Under the pieces are notes generated by a model. That model was not told where the DNA came from, searched no databases, and saw only the letters and a list, made by a program, of their open reading frames with translations. The position numbers and the translations under genes were made by a program. DNA of 16,932 nt, taken from contig USNR01000029.1 of assembly GCA_900556135.1 (NCBI GenBank), forward strand, positions 1 to 16,932, given 5' to 3'. Shown piece after piece: positions 1 to 8,280 of the stretch (positions are counted from its first letter, which is position 1; the number at the start of each line of letters is the position of its first letter). This stretch comes from an uncultured Clostridium sp. (GTDB lineage: Bacteria > Bacillota > Clostridia > TANB77 > CAG-508).

Positions 1-20
1 ATCTTATTTTTTATAAACAT
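1..20 (-). CDS. 5' end of an unidentified CDS, cut by the window edge
   Basis: Only the first six codons (MFIKNK) and part of a seventh are inside the window, so the product cannot be named. The call rests on the ribosome binding site: the minus strand reads AAAGGAGG (positions 34 to 27), then six bases, then ATG at 20-18. This is as strong as the site of the FIST gene at 4567, which has nearly the same AAGGAGGATAAAAAT context. It lies downstream of the terminator at 436-471, so it starts a new transcription unit. Confidence 0.6.
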
Positions 21-435
21 TTTTATCCTCCTTTGTTTCTTATTTTTTTATTTTTTTATTTTTCTTCTTTGTACTTTATAATTTTGCTTTCTTTATCTTG
101 TTTTTTTCTTTTTTTGCTTTTTTATTCTTTTTTTGCAAAATTTTAAGCTAAAATTTTTTTACTATAATATTTTAAATTTCCTCTTTTTCTGTATTTGCTC
201 TCTATATTATAGTTTTTTATTAGCTCTTGCTGTACTTGCATCTTTATTCTTACTATAATTTAGATTACAAATACATCACACTTATTCTACTATTACTTGT
301 TTTCTTTTGCAATACTTTTTTTAATTTTTTTATTTTTTTTGCAAAACGTCAAATAAAAAAATAACTGCAATTTTTCTTTATTAATTATGCAATTTTTTTC
401 ATTATTTTATATTAATTTCACAAAAAAACAAAAAA
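21..435. other. A-rich leader/intergenic region
   Basis: About 415 bases between the partial CDS at the left edge and the adh terminator. The minus strand is extremely A-rich, with many A5-A8 runs and repeated GCAAAAAAAG-like words between about 100 and 140. One usable promoter is visible (284-312), which would give a leader of roughly 250 nt for the CDS at 1-20. I see no riboswitch-like fold and no convincing protein. A 32-codon frame on the minus strand (241-143) has no Shine-Dalgarno. Confidence 0.5.
284..312 (-). promoter_or_regulatory. Probable sigma-A promoter for the left-edge CDS
   Basis: On the minus strand, TTGCAA (-35, 312-307), a 17-base spacer and TAGAAT (-10, 289-284). The hexamers are imperfect and the region is AT-rich enough to give chance matches. 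Position supports it: it lies just after the adh terminator and upstream of the well-marked start at position 20. Confidence 0.4.
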
Positions 436-471
436 GCAATATTTAAGGTTTAAAAAATCCTTAAATATTGC
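436..471 (-). terminator. Rho-independent terminator of the FIST-aldh-adh operon
   Basis: A perfect 13-bp inverted repeat (GCAATATTTAAGG at 436-448 and its complement at 459-471) with a 10-base loop. On the minus strand it is followed by TTTTTT, G and a second T run. It lies about 150 bases beyond the adh stop codon, and the intervening 3' region has no evident gene. Confidence 0.9.
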
Positions 472-621
472 CTTTTCTTCTACATTTGCAATTATCTCTA
501 CAGAATTGCCTTTACTTTTTTTACTTCACCAATTTTTTGAATCGCATAGTTATTACTTCTTCTTTACAATTTAATTTTTCTATCCTTATGAAAGAGTCTT
601 TTTCATATTTGCATTACTATC

Positions 622-1779
622 TTACCATGCTTTTTCATATAAATCTATGAAATCTTGTTTTGTTACTTCTCTTGGATTTCCTGGTTTGCATGGATCCACC
701 ATAGCTTTATCTGCAAGCATTCCTAAATCCTTCTTCTTTGCTCCAACCTCAGATACTGTTTGTGTAATTCCTACTTTTTCAGCAAGGTCTTTTACTTTTT
801 CGCATAATGTTTTTACAGCTTCTTCATCTGTAAACTTCATTGCATCAATTCCCATTCCTTGTGTTAATATCTCTTTATATAAATCTGCACAAACTGCTCC
901 ATTAAACTCTAATACAGTTGGTAATAATATAGCATTTGCTAATCCATGAGGTGTATCATAAACAGCTCCTAATTGATGAGCCATTGAATGAACTATTCCT
1001 AATCCAACATTAGAGAATCCCATTCCAGCTATATATTGACCTAGTCCAACCTTATCGATTGCATCTATATCTTTTTCATTAACAGCTTTTGCTAAATTAG
1101 CATATATTAATTGGATAGCTTTCATAGAAAACATTTGAGACATTGTATTGTGATCTTTTGTTATATATCCTTCTATTGCATGTGTTAACGCATCCATACC
1201 TGTTGCAGCAGCTAAACTTTTAGGCATTGATGCCATAAGCTCTGTATCAACAATTGCTAAAACAGGTATATCATGTGGGTCTACACATACCATTTTTATT
1301 TTTCTTTCAGGGTCTGTAATTACATAGTTAATAGTAACTTCTGCTGCAGTTCCCGCTGTTGTTGGCATTGCAATCATTGGCAATCCCTTTTTCTTTGTAT
1401 TTGATAATCCATTTAAAGAAACAACATCAGCTCTATCCGGATTTTCCATTAATATTGAAATTCCCTTTGCTGTATCCATGCTAGATCCGCCACCTACTGC
1501 TAATATAACATCTGTTCTAAACCATCTGCATTTTTTGTATCCCTCTAATACGTTTTCTATTGTTGGATTTGGTTTAACATCATCATACAATTCGTATTTA
1601 ACGTCTGCTTCCTCTAAAATATCTATTACTTTTTGAGTTACTCCAGCATTAACTAATGACTTGTCAGATACTAAAAATACTCTTTTAAATTTTCTGTCTT
1701 TTAGCTCATCTGCTAAAACCTCTCTTGCACCATATCCAAAGTATGATGTTTCATTTAATATAAATCTTGTGTGTGCCAT
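622..1779 (-). CDS. Iron-containing alcohol dehydrogenase, FucO-like
   Basis: A group III (Fe-dependent) NAD(P)H alcohol dehydrogenase of 385 residues, the normal family length; cytosolic. The nucleotide-binding loop GGGSSMD is at 96-102. The metal ligands fall at D196, H200, H264 and H278, almost exactly the spacing of E. coli FucO (lactaldehyde reductase), and the PTTAGTAAE segment is at 139-147. The ATG follows a GGAAGTT ribosome binding site. It is the last gene of an operon with a FIST protein and an aldehyde dehydrogenase, which suggests the pair interconverts an alcohol, an aldehyde and an acid. Substrate cannot be fixed from sequence: lactaldehyde/propanediol, butanol and 4-hydroxybutyrate enzymes all share these motifs. 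Confidence 0.93.
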   Translation of the reverse strand: MAHTRFILNETSYFGYGAREVLADELKDRKFKRVFLVSDKSLVNAGVTQKVIDILEEADVKYELYDDVKPNPTIENVLEGYKKCRWFRTDVILAVGGGSSMDTAKGISILMENPDRADVVSLNGLSNTKKKGLPMIAMPTTAGTAAEVTINYVITDPERKIKMVCVDPHDIPVLAIVDTELMASMPKSLAAATGMDALTHAIEGYITKDHNTMSQMFSMKAIQLIYANLAKAVNEKDIDAIDKVGLGQYIAGMGFSNVGLGIVHSMAHQLGAVYDTPHGLANAILLPTVLEFNGAVCADLYKEILTQGMGIDAMKFTDEEAVKTLCEKVKDLAEKVGITQTVSEVGAKKKDLGMLADKAMVDPCKPGNPREVTKQDFIDLYEKAW

Positions 1780-1809
1780 TTTTATAACTTCCTTGCATAT
1801 ATATATTTA

Positions 1810-1835
1810 GGTTTTTAGGGGTATACCTATAAACC
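1810..1835 (-). other. Intercistronic hairpin between aldh and adh
   Basis: An imperfect 10-bp inverted repeat (arms 1810-1819 and 1826-1835, one A-A mismatch, six-base loop) in the 67-base gap before adh. No T run follows on the minus strand, so it is not a normal terminator. It may stabilise the upstream mRNA or mark a processing site that sets different levels for the two enzymes. This role is inferred. Confidence 0.45.
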
Positions 1836-1846
1836 CATGTATTATT

Positions 1847-3280
1847 TTATAGTATATTTTTTAATACTATTGTTTTTACTCTGCTCATTTCTTGTAGAGT
1901 GCTTGATACTCCTTCGTTTCCGATACCACTATGTTTCCATCCTCCGAAAGGCATTTCAAAACTTCTAAAGAAGCTTGCTCCATTAACTACAGCTCCACCG
2001 CATTCCAATTTGTTTGCAATCTTTATACCTCTAGAATAATCCTTTGTAATTACACATCCACATAATCCAAATGATGATTGATTTGCAATTTCTATAGCTT
2101 CTTCTTCTTTATCGAATCCTATAACTGAGATTACAGGTCCAAATATTTCCATATCTTTTGCTACATCCATATCTTTTGTAACATTATCTAATATTGTTGG
2201 ATAATAGTAAGCATCCTCTCTTTTTCCACCACAAACAATTGTAGCCCCCTGTTCAACTGTTAAATTAACCTGCTCTTCTATTCTTTTTGCAGCATTAATA
2301 TTAATCATTGGTCCCATATCTGTATCTTCTTTTGAAGGATCTCCAACCTTTAATCCTGTAATTATCTCTTTCATTCTATTAATAAATTCTTCTTTTCTAG
2401 AATTATGGATTAAAAATCTCTTGCTTGCACAGCATACTTGACCACCGTTATATAATCTTCCCCAAATTGTCTCTTTTATTGCTAAATCCATATCTCCATC
2501 TTCTAATAATATAAAAGCATCATTTCCACCTAGCTCTAGCATAACATGTGTTAAGTTTTGAGAAGCTGTTCCCATTGTTTGAATTCCTGCTCCTGTACTT
2601 CCTGTTAAAGACACTAAACTTACTCCTTGATGTCTAGCTAATGCTTGACCAACTACTGGTCCGTCGCCTGTTAAAACTTGAATACATCCTGCTGGAACGC
2701 CTGCTTCAACCATTAATTTTACATATTCTATTAATGTTAAAGGATTATAGTTTGATGGTTTTACTATTATGCTATTTCCCATCATTAATGCAGGAGGTAC
2801 TTTTTGACAGAATAGATCACTTGGGAAGTTAAATGGAATTATAGCAACTATTACTCCTAAAGGTGCTCTTGTAGTTATTTGCATTGATTTTTCTTGTCCT
2901 GCTTCTGCTGAACCAACCAAGCTTTCTCCATACATATGCTTTGCTTTTTCTACAAATCCACGTACACCTATTCTTACATTTGCAATTTCTCCTCTAGCTT
3001 CTTTTATAGGCTTTCCTGTTTCTTCTGAAAGTAGTCTTGCTAAACGTTCTTTGTTTTCTTCTACTAAATCTACAAATTTGTATAAAATATCTCCTCTTTC
3101 ATATATAGAAACTTCTGCCCATTTTTTTTGCTCTTCTTTTGCAACATTAACGGCTTCATCTACATCTTCTAAGCTTACATTTGGAACTGTATCTATTAAT
3201 TCTTGAGTTGCTGGATTTACCACTTCTATCTTAATTCTACTTGTTCCTTCTTTCCATTCTCTACCTATTAAATTTTTCAT
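1847..3280 (-). CDS. NAD(P)-dependent aldehyde dehydrogenase
   Basis: Member of the aldehyde dehydrogenase superfamily, oxidising an aldehyde to the acid through a thioester on a cysteine; cytosolic. With the start used here it has 477 residues, normal for the family. Visible motifs: PFNFP at 149-153 (oxyanion Asn151), VKPS with Lys174 (cofactor binding), LELGGND with general base Glu249, NGGQVC with nucleophile Cys283 followed by a second Cys, and EIFGPV at 378-383. A longer frame begins at a GTG at 3313, but that start has no Shine-Dalgarno, whereas the ATG at 3280 is preceded by AAGG seven bases upstream. It sits between the FIST gene and adh in the same orientation. Lactaldehyde or succinate-semialdehyde substrates are possible; the sequence does not decide. 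Confidence 0.92.
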   Translation of the reverse strand: MKNLIGREWKEGTSRIKIEVVNPATQELIDTVPNVSLEDVDEAVNVAKEEQKKWAEVSIYERGDILYKFVDLVEENKERLARLLSEETGKPIKEARGEIANVRIGVRGFVEKAKHMYGESLVGSAEAGQEKSMQITTRAPLGVIVAIIPFNFPSDLFCQKVPPALMMGNSIIVKPSNYNPLTLIEYVKLMVEAGVPAGCIQVLTGDGPVVGQALARHQGVSLVSLTGSTGAGIQTMGTASQNLTHVMLELGGNDAFILLEDGDMDLAIKETIWGRLYNGGQVCCASKRFLIHNSRKEEFINRMKEIITGLKVGDPSKEDTDMGPMININAAKRIEEQVNLTVEQGATIVCGGKREDAYYYPTILDNVTKDMDVAKDMEIFGPVISVIGFDKEEEAIEIANQSSFGLCGCVITKDYSRGIKIANKLECGGAVVNGASFFRSFEMPFGGWKHSGIGNEGVSSTLQEMSRVKTIVLKNIL

Positions 3281-3363
3281 ACCCTTACCTTCTTTCTTTT
3301 TAGTATTTTTCACTTCAATCTCACACTTTTTTTGTGATTCAGATTTGTACTCTATTTTTTCTT

Positions 3364-3392
3364 CCGATTTATCGGTCTCTGCTAAAACAGAG
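3364..3392 (-). other. Two small tandem hairpins between the FIST gene and aldh
   Basis: In the 120-base gap, CCGA/TCGG (3364-3375) and CTCTG/CAGAG (3377-3392) form adjacent 4- and 5-bp hairpins. No T run follows on the minus strand, so transcription probably reads through to aldh. They may be processing or stability signals; evidence is slight. Confidence 0.25.
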
Positions 3393-3400
3393 TTTGATGT

Positions 3401-4567
3401 TCACTTACTAAATCCTGTGAATGATAACATTAATCCTCCACATGTATTTTCTCCATGGTCTTCTGTTCCATATTCTCCGAAAGTAAATATTGTTATGAAA
3501 GGTACACCTTTTGCTTCTTTCTTTAATTGTTTTGCAACTTCATCTATTCTATCTCCAATTCCAAGCTTTCTTCCACCACAGTGAACTAATAAATATGCTC
3601 CAGCTTCTCCTGGAAGATTTGTTCTAACTTCTTTTAAAGTTTTACCTGTTGAATCTATTAATTCGTCAACACTTGCTTGCATTTGGATAACAGCTGTATT
3701 TACTGCCAAGTTATTTCCTATGTTCATAGATAAATCTTCGTTACCTACCATTGGATGGCGTATTGCAATTAAGCTACCTAATCTGTCTTTTACACCTAAT
3801 GGAGCAGTTATTGTTGATGATAATAAGTTCATTCCCATCATATCTTTTACTTTTTTACCTGTCCACTTTGCATATACGTTCATAGCTGGTTTTCCATCTA
3901 TTTCTACTAATTGTCTCTTACCATTTAATTTTGTAATTATTCCAGAGTTTACTGTTTCATGATATGCTCCTGTATATTTGTTTACCATTGGCTTATTTGT
4001 GTAGAAAAATGCAACTGCAACACCATCTGAGAAACATTTATCGTTTGTAAATATTTTCCAATCTCCTGCAACTGCATCATCTGCTGCACTTCCACCAAAA
4101 AATGGAACTGTTCCAATTACATCTTCAATTCCTTTTACATATTCTTCTTCCTCTGCTGGTGAAGCTACCATATAGAAGTATGCTGGACTCTTATCTGTTC
4201 CAACTTTTTCCATAGCTTCTTTTGCTACTTTTCTACCTGTTTCTCTAGGATTCTTGCCTCTTTCTGAACCTGCTACTCCAACCGCTGTTTCATCATCACC
4301 AATTGCAAGCATTCCTGCAAATCCATCATCTGATGAAATTACTCCATCTGGAACTATAATAGCGCCTGATGATGTACATCCTATTATTGGAGCCGTTCCT
4401 AATACAGATTTTGCTCCCTCAATTAGTTTGTTCTGATTATATTTTACAGAACTAAATAAAAAGGCAACTTTAGTCTCCATAAGATCTACAACTGCCTTTT
4501 CTGCGCAGGCTTTACCTGCATTATAGCTATCTTTATCTGTGCTATAACTTACGTTTGATTTTAACAT
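3401..4567 (-). CDS. Stand-alone FIST-domain protein
   Basis: A 388-residue protein matching the FIST_N plus FIST_C layout, a predicted small-ligand sensor module. It starts with the typical SYSTDKDSYNAGKACAEKAV stretch (7-26). It carries PIIGCTSSGAI near residue 60, where the family usually has GCSTAGE-like sequence, and FFGGSAADD near 175, where GGSAGDD is usual. There is no signal peptide, membrane segment, HAMP, kinase or GGDEF domain, so it is soluble with no attached output. FIST modules are usually fused to signalling domains; a free one leading an aldehyde/alcohol dehydrogenase operon could sense a substrate or cofactor of that pathway, which is inference. The ATG has a strong AAGGAGGAT site and a clear promoter. 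It ends in TGA, showing that UGA is a stop here. Confidence 0.88.
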   Translation of the reverse strand: MLKSNVSYSTDKDSYNAGKACAEKAVVDLMETKVAFLFSSVKYNQNKLIEGAKSVLGTAPIIGCTSSGAIIVPDGVISSDDGFAGMLAIGDDETAVGVAGSERGKNPRETGRKVAKEAMEKVGTDKSPAYFYMVASPAEEEEYVKGIEDVIGTVPFFGGSAADDAVAGDWKIFTNDKCFSDGVAVAFFYTNKPMVNKYTGAYHETVNSGIITKLNGKRQLVEIDGKPAMNVYAKWTGKKVKDMMGMNLLSSTITAPLGVKDRLGSLIAIRHPMVGNEDLSMNIGNNLAVNTAVIQMQASVDELIDSTGKTLKEVRTNLPGEAGAYLLVHCGGRKLGIGDRIDEVAKQLKKEAKGVPFITIFTFGEYGTEDHGENTCGGLMLSFTGFSK

Positions 4568-4630
4568 ATTTTTATCCTCCTTAGTTTTTATTTTGTTTTT
4601 TCTTTTAGTGTACCCATATTTTGTATGCTT

Positions 4631-4659
4631 ATTATATCAATACAAAATGTTTTATTCAA
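4631..4659 (-). promoter_or_regulatory. Sigma-A promoter of the FIST-aldh-adh operon
   Basis: On the minus strand, TTGAAT (4659-4654), a 17-base spacer and a perfect TATAAT (4636-4631), preceded by TG to give an extended -10 (TGATATAAT). The start would be near 4624, leaving a leader of about 57 nt ending in the AAGGAGG site. No operator-like dyad is obvious around it. Confidence 0.8.
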
Positions 4660-4726
4660 TAGTTTTTGTTGTTATTTTTTTTACATTTTTGTTACAATTT
4701 TTTATTTTATAATAAAAGCAAAAAAA

Positions 4727-4754
4727 GATGAGATAATTATACAATTATTCCATC
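4727..4754 (-). terminator. Rho-independent terminator after clpX
   Basis: A 12-bp stem with one mismatch and one G-U pair (arms 4727-4738 and 4743-4754, four-base loop), followed on the minus strand by seven T. It begins 12 bases after the clpX stop codon and separates clpX from the FIST promoter. Confidence 0.88.
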
Positions 4755-4765
4755 CTTTTTCTTGT

Positions 4766-6076
4766 TTATGCTGTTTCAACTTTCTTCTTTGTTGTGCTTC
4801 TTTTTGGCTTTGCTGGTACTTCTCTGTTATTATTTATTATTAGTTTTGGTGGCTCGTTATTTTCTACTGTATTCTTGGTTATTATACATTTTTCAATTTT
4901 TGGATTAGACGGAATTTCAAACATGATGTCCCTCATTATTTCTTCTACTATTGAACGTAATCCTCTAGCTCCTGTTTTTCTTTCTATTGCTTTGCTCACG
5001 ATTGCATCAAGGGCTTCAGGTTCAAATTCTAACTCTACATTATCATATTTTAACAATTTTTTATATTGTTTTACTAAAGAATTTTTAGGCTCAGTTATAA
5101 TTCTTATTAGTGCATCTCTATCTAATTCTCTTAATGTTGTGATTATTGGTAATCTACCTACAAATTCTGGTATCAATCCGAATTTTAATAAATCTTGTGG
5201 TAATAATTCTTCAAATATTTTATATTTATCTAGTTCTTTACTGCTTTCAATTTGAGCACCAAATCCTATTGATTTTTTTCCAACTCTATCTTTTATTATT
5301 TTCTCTAATCCTTCAAAGGCTCCTCCACAAATAAACAATATATTTTGTGTGTTCATTTGAATGAAGTCTTGATGAGGATGCTTCCTGCCTCCTTGAGGAG
5401 GGACAGAGGCAATTGTTCCTTCAACTATTTTTAGTAGTGCTTGTTGAACACCTTCACCACTTACATCTCTTGTTATTGAAGGATTTTCAGATTTTCTTGA
5501 AATTTTATCTATTTCATCTATATAAATAATTCCTCGTTCTGCTTTTTCAACATCATAATCTGCTGCTTGTATTAACTTTAGTAATATGTTTTCTACATCT
5601 TCTCCTACATATCCAGCTTCTGTTAATGTTGTAGCATCAGCTATTGCAAAAGGTACATCTAATATTTTAGCTAATGTTTGCGCAAGCAAAGTCTTGCCAC
5701 AGCCTGTTGGCCCTAGCAATAAAACATTACTTTTTTGTATTTCAACATCATCCTTGTCGTCTTTTTCTTGGCTGTTAATACGTTTATAATGATTGTAAAC
5801 AGCTACAGATAATGTTTTCTTTGCTTCGTCTTGACCTATTACATATTCGTCTAATATCTTTTTTATTTCTTCTGGCTTAGGTAAATCGTGCTTAGTATTT
5901 TTTTCATACGAAATTTCACTATCTTCATATAAGTCATTTTCTATTATGTTTGTACATATTTTTATACACTCATCACAAATATAAACTCCAGGACCAGCAA
6001 TTATTCTTTCAACATTCTCTTGTGGTTTTCCACAGAACGAACATCTTATATTTTTTTCTCTATCACCTTTTGGCAT
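4766..6076 (-). CDS. clpX: ATP-dependent Clp protease, ATPase subunit ClpX
   Basis: AAA+ unfoldase that recognises degradation tags and feeds substrates to ClpP; 436 residues, about normal. The N-terminal zinc domain has Cys12, Cys15, Cys34 and Cys37. The AAA+ core has Walker A GPTGCGKT (122-129), pore-1 loop GYVG (155-158), Walker B IIYIDE (183-188), pore-2 RKSENPSITRD (194-204), the ClpP-docking IGF tripeptide (270-272), the arginine-finger region PEFVGRLP (303-310) and sensor-2 GARGLR (369-374). The last 30 or so residues are a lysine-rich tail. The ATG has an AAGGAGAT site. It follows clpP by 80 bases with no terminator between, so the two are probably co-transcribed. Confidence 0.98.
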   Translation of the reverse strand: MPKGDREKNIRCSFCGKPQENVERIIAGPGVYICDECIKICTNIIENDLYEDSEISYEKNTKHDLPKPEEIKKILDEYVIGQDEAKKTLSVAVYNHYKRINSQEKDDKDDVEIQKSNVLLLGPTGCGKTLLAQTLAKILDVPFAIADATTLTEAGYVGEDVENILLKLIQAADYDVEKAERGIIYIDEIDKISRKSENPSITRDVSGEGVQQALLKIVEGTIASVPPQGGRKHPHQDFIQMNTQNILFICGGAFEGLEKIIKDRVGKKSIGFGAQIESSKELDKYKIFEELLPQDLLKFGLIPEFVGRLPIITTLRELDRDALIRIITEPKNSLVKQYKKLLKYDNVELEFEPEALDAIVSKAIERKTGARGLRSIVEEIMRDIMFEIPSNPKIEKCIITKNTVENNEPPKLIINNNREVPAKPKRSTTKKKVETA

Positions 6077-6156
6077 AAATATCTCCTTTTTTATAATAAT
6101 ATTCTATTTGTCTTTTGGTGTTGCATAAAATACAACTCGAATTTTATTATTAGATT

Positions 6157-6762
6157 TTATTTTCTTTTATCCATAATTCCATCAATCAATCCATATTCTA
6201 GTGCTTCTTGAGCTGTCATGTAATGGTCTCTTTCGGTATCTCTATTAATTACATCTATAGGTTGACCTGTTCTTTCACTTAATATTTTATTTAACTTTTC
6301 TCTTGTTTTTACCATATGGTCTGCATGAATTTTAATTTCTGTTGTTTGTCCAGATAATCCTCCGCCACCAATTAATGGTTGATGTATTAATATTTCTGAG
6401 TTAGGTGTTGCAAATCTTTTCCCTTTTTCGCCAGACGCTAGTAAAACAGAACCCATACTTGCTGCTAGTCCAACACATACTGTTGATACTGGGCATTTTA
6501 TATAATTCATTGTATCTACTATAGCCATTCCATCTGTTATAGATCCTCCTGGTGAATTTATGTAAAAATATATTTCCTTATCTGGATCTTCTGACTCCAA
6601 AAACAATAATTGTGCTACTATTAATCCCGATGTAGTTGGATTAACATCCTCTCCTAAAAATATTATTCTATCTTTCAAAAGTCTTGAAAAAATATCATAA
6701 GATCTTTCTCCTTTTGATGTTTGCTCTATTACATATGGTACTAAACTATCTTTTTCTATCAT
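6157..6762 (-). CDS. clpP: ATP-dependent Clp protease, proteolytic subunit ClpP
   Basis: Serine peptidase that forms the tetradecameric chamber docked by ClpX; 201 residues, normal length. The catalytic triad is Ser102 in GLAASMGS, His127 in ILIHQP and Asp179 in the DTERD segment. The gly-rich loop after the histidine (LIGGGGLSGQ) is three residues longer than in E. coli or S. aureus ClpP, which moves the aspartate accordingly. The start is preceded by GGAGG, with a small GAGC/GCTC hairpin (6778-6789) with a GATA loop just upstream. It lies between tig and clpX, the usual order. No tandem CtsR-type operator is visible upstream. Confidence 0.98.
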   Translation of the reverse strand: MIEKDSLVPYVIEQTSKGERSYDIFSRLLKDRIIFLGEDVNPTTSGLIVAQLLFLESEDPDKEIYFYINSPGGSITDGMAIVDTMNYIKCPVSTVCVGLAASMGSVLLASGEKGKRFATPNSEILIHQPLIGGGGLSGQTTEIKIHADHMVKTREKLNKILSERTGQPIDVINRDTERDHYMTAQEALEYGLIDGIMDKRK

Positions 6763-6833
6763 AAAAAACCTCCATCCGAGCTATCGCTCTTTTTATTTTT
6801 AATTTTTATATTATTGTTTATAACAAAAGCATA

Positions 6834-6895
6834 AAATAGTTAGAGTATTTTATAGTCAATCCACTTGTAGATTTAATAATTCCCCCTAACTATTT
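6834..6895 (-). repeat. 10-bp inverted repeat with 42-base loop between tig and clpP
   Basis: AAATAGTTAG at 6834-6843 and its exact complement at 6886-6895 flank 42 bases in the 143-base gap after tig. It could close a long-range stem in the tig-clpP mRNA. No T run follows that would make it a terminator, and I found no good promoter for clpP inside it. Confidence 0.45.
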
Positions 6896-6905
6896 CATTT
6901 ATTTC

Positions 6906-8189
6906 TTATTTTATTTTTGCATTTTTTACTATGAAGTCTACTGCTTTTTCTGTTTTTATTGTTTCTGCTATGTATTCTTTTAGCTGTTCATTTTTGCTTA
7001 ATTCTTCTTCTTTTCTGCCATAATTTTTTGCCATTTCTTTTATCTTTTCATCAACTTCTTTGCTATCAGCTTCTATTTTTTCTGCTTTTATTATAGCTTC
7101 TAGAATTAATCTTGCTTTTACATTTTTCTCTGCTTGTGGTTTATAACTATCTTCTATTTCTTTTCTTGTTTTCTTTACTATTTGTAAGTATTGGTCTAAA
7201 GAAATTCCTTGATATGATAATTGTTGTTCCATTTCGCCTATCATGTTTGCAACTTCTCCATCAATCATTCCTGAAGGAATATCAATTTCAGTTGTTTTAG
7301 CTACTGCATCTATTGCAGCATCTTCTAATTCTCTTTTTGCTCTTTCGTCGTTTGCTTTTTGTTTGTTTTCTTTAATATTTTGTTTTAAATCTTTTATTGT
7401 GTCAAATTCAGAAACATCTTTAGCAAATTCATCATCTAATTCTGGTAGTTTCTTTTCTTTTATTTCATGTAATTTTACTTTAAATGTTGCATCTTTTCCA
7501 GCTAAGTCTTTTGAGTAATAATCCTCTGGGAATTTTACTTTTATGTCTTTTTCATCTGCAATATTCATTCCTATTATTTGGTCTTCAAATCCAGGTATAA
7601 ATGTTTTGCTTCCGATTTCTAATTCATGTCCTTCTGCTTTTCCACCTTCAAAAGCTACACCATCAACAAATCCTTCAAAGTCTATCTTTGCTATATCTTT
7701 ATCTTTTACTGGTCTATCTTCTACAGATAAAACTCTCGCATTTCTTTCTTGCATGTGTCCTAATTCATGATCTACATCTTCATCAGATACATTATACTCT
7801 ACTTTTTTTAATTCTATACCTTTATATTTTCCAAGCTTAACTTCTGGTTTGATTTGTACAGTTGCTGTGAATTCTAAATCCTCACCTTTTTTCATATTCT
7901 TTATATCTATTTTAGGTTGACTTACAGCTTCTATTTTATTTTCTTTTATTGCATTATCATATATTTCTGGAACTAATTCATTAAATGCATCTTCGTAGAA
8001 GATTTCATCTCCATACATTCTTTCTACTATATTGAAAGGTGCTTTTCCTTTTCTAAATCCAGGAACGTTAAAGTATTTAGCACTTTTAGCATATACCTCT
8101 TTTATTGCTCTGTCAAATTTTTCTGCCTCTATTTTAAAGCTTAATTTTACTTCATTTTTGTTCTCTGTTTTTTCAACTTTGATATCCAT
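6906..8189 (-). CDS. tig: Trigger factor
   Basis: Ribosome-bound chaperone with peptidyl-prolyl isomerase activity, acting on nascent chains at the exit tunnel; 427 residues, normal. The N-terminal ribosome-binding domain carries the signature GFRKGKAP at 44-51. An FKBP-type domain follows at about 150-240 (IDFEGFVDGVAFEGGKAE, then EIGSKTFIPGFEDQIIGM), and a long charged helical C-terminal domain makes up the chaperone arms. The ATG follows an AGGATTG site. It has its own extended -10 promoter and is the first gene of tig-clpP-clpX, linking folding and degradation of new proteins. Confidence 0.97.
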   Translation of the reverse strand: MDIKVEKTENKNEVKLSFKIEAEKFDRAIKEVYAKSAKYFNVPGFRKGKAPFNIVERMYGDEIFYEDAFNELVPEIYDNAIKENKIEAVSQPKIDIKNMKKGEDLEFTATVQIKPEVKLGKYKGIELKKVEYNVSDEDVDHELGHMQERNARVLSVEDRPVKDKDIAKIDFEGFVDGVAFEGGKAEGHELEIGSKTFIPGFEDQIIGMNIADEKDIKVKFPEDYYSKDLAGKDATFKVKLHEIKEKKLPELDDEFAKDVSEFDTIKDLKQNIKENKQKANDERAKRELEDAAIDAVAKTTEIDIPSGMIDGEVANMIGEMEQQLSYQGISLDQYLQIVKKTRKEIEDSYKPQAEKNVKARLILEAIIKAEKIEADSKEVDEKIKEMAKNYGRKEEELSKNEQLKEYIAETIKTEKAVDFIVKNAKIK

Positions 8190-8230
8190 TTATTTCAATC
8201 CTTTCTATGTTTAACATAAATTGCTAATTT

Positions 8231-8258
8231 ATTATACCACAATTTCTTTATATTGCAA
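8231..8258 (-). promoter_or_regulatory. Sigma-A promoter of tig
   Basis: On the minus strand, TTGCAA (8258-8253), a 16-base spacer and TATAAT (8236-8231) with an extended -10 (TGGTATAAT). The -35 lies in one arm of a small dyad (ATTGCAA and its complement around a seven-base spacer, 8252-8272). No T run follows the dyad, so some read-through from the upstream phosphoesterase gene is likely. Confidence 0.75.
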
Positions 8259-8280
8259 GCTTTTTTTGCAATTTTTCCAA

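Noticed and set aside
143..241. 32-codon minus-strand frame in the left A-rich region
   Set aside because: No Shine-Dalgarno, Lys/Asn/Tyr-rich composition expected of random A-rich DNA, and no neighbouring signal.
4794..5255. 153-codon plus-strand frame antisense to clpX
   Set aside because: Shadow of clpX; serine- and leucine-rich product, no ribosome binding site, and clpX on the other strand has every motif.
6763..6905. CtsR operator upstream of clpP
   Set aside because: Only single GTCAA-like words are present; the tandem heptamer repeat of CtsR sites is absent.
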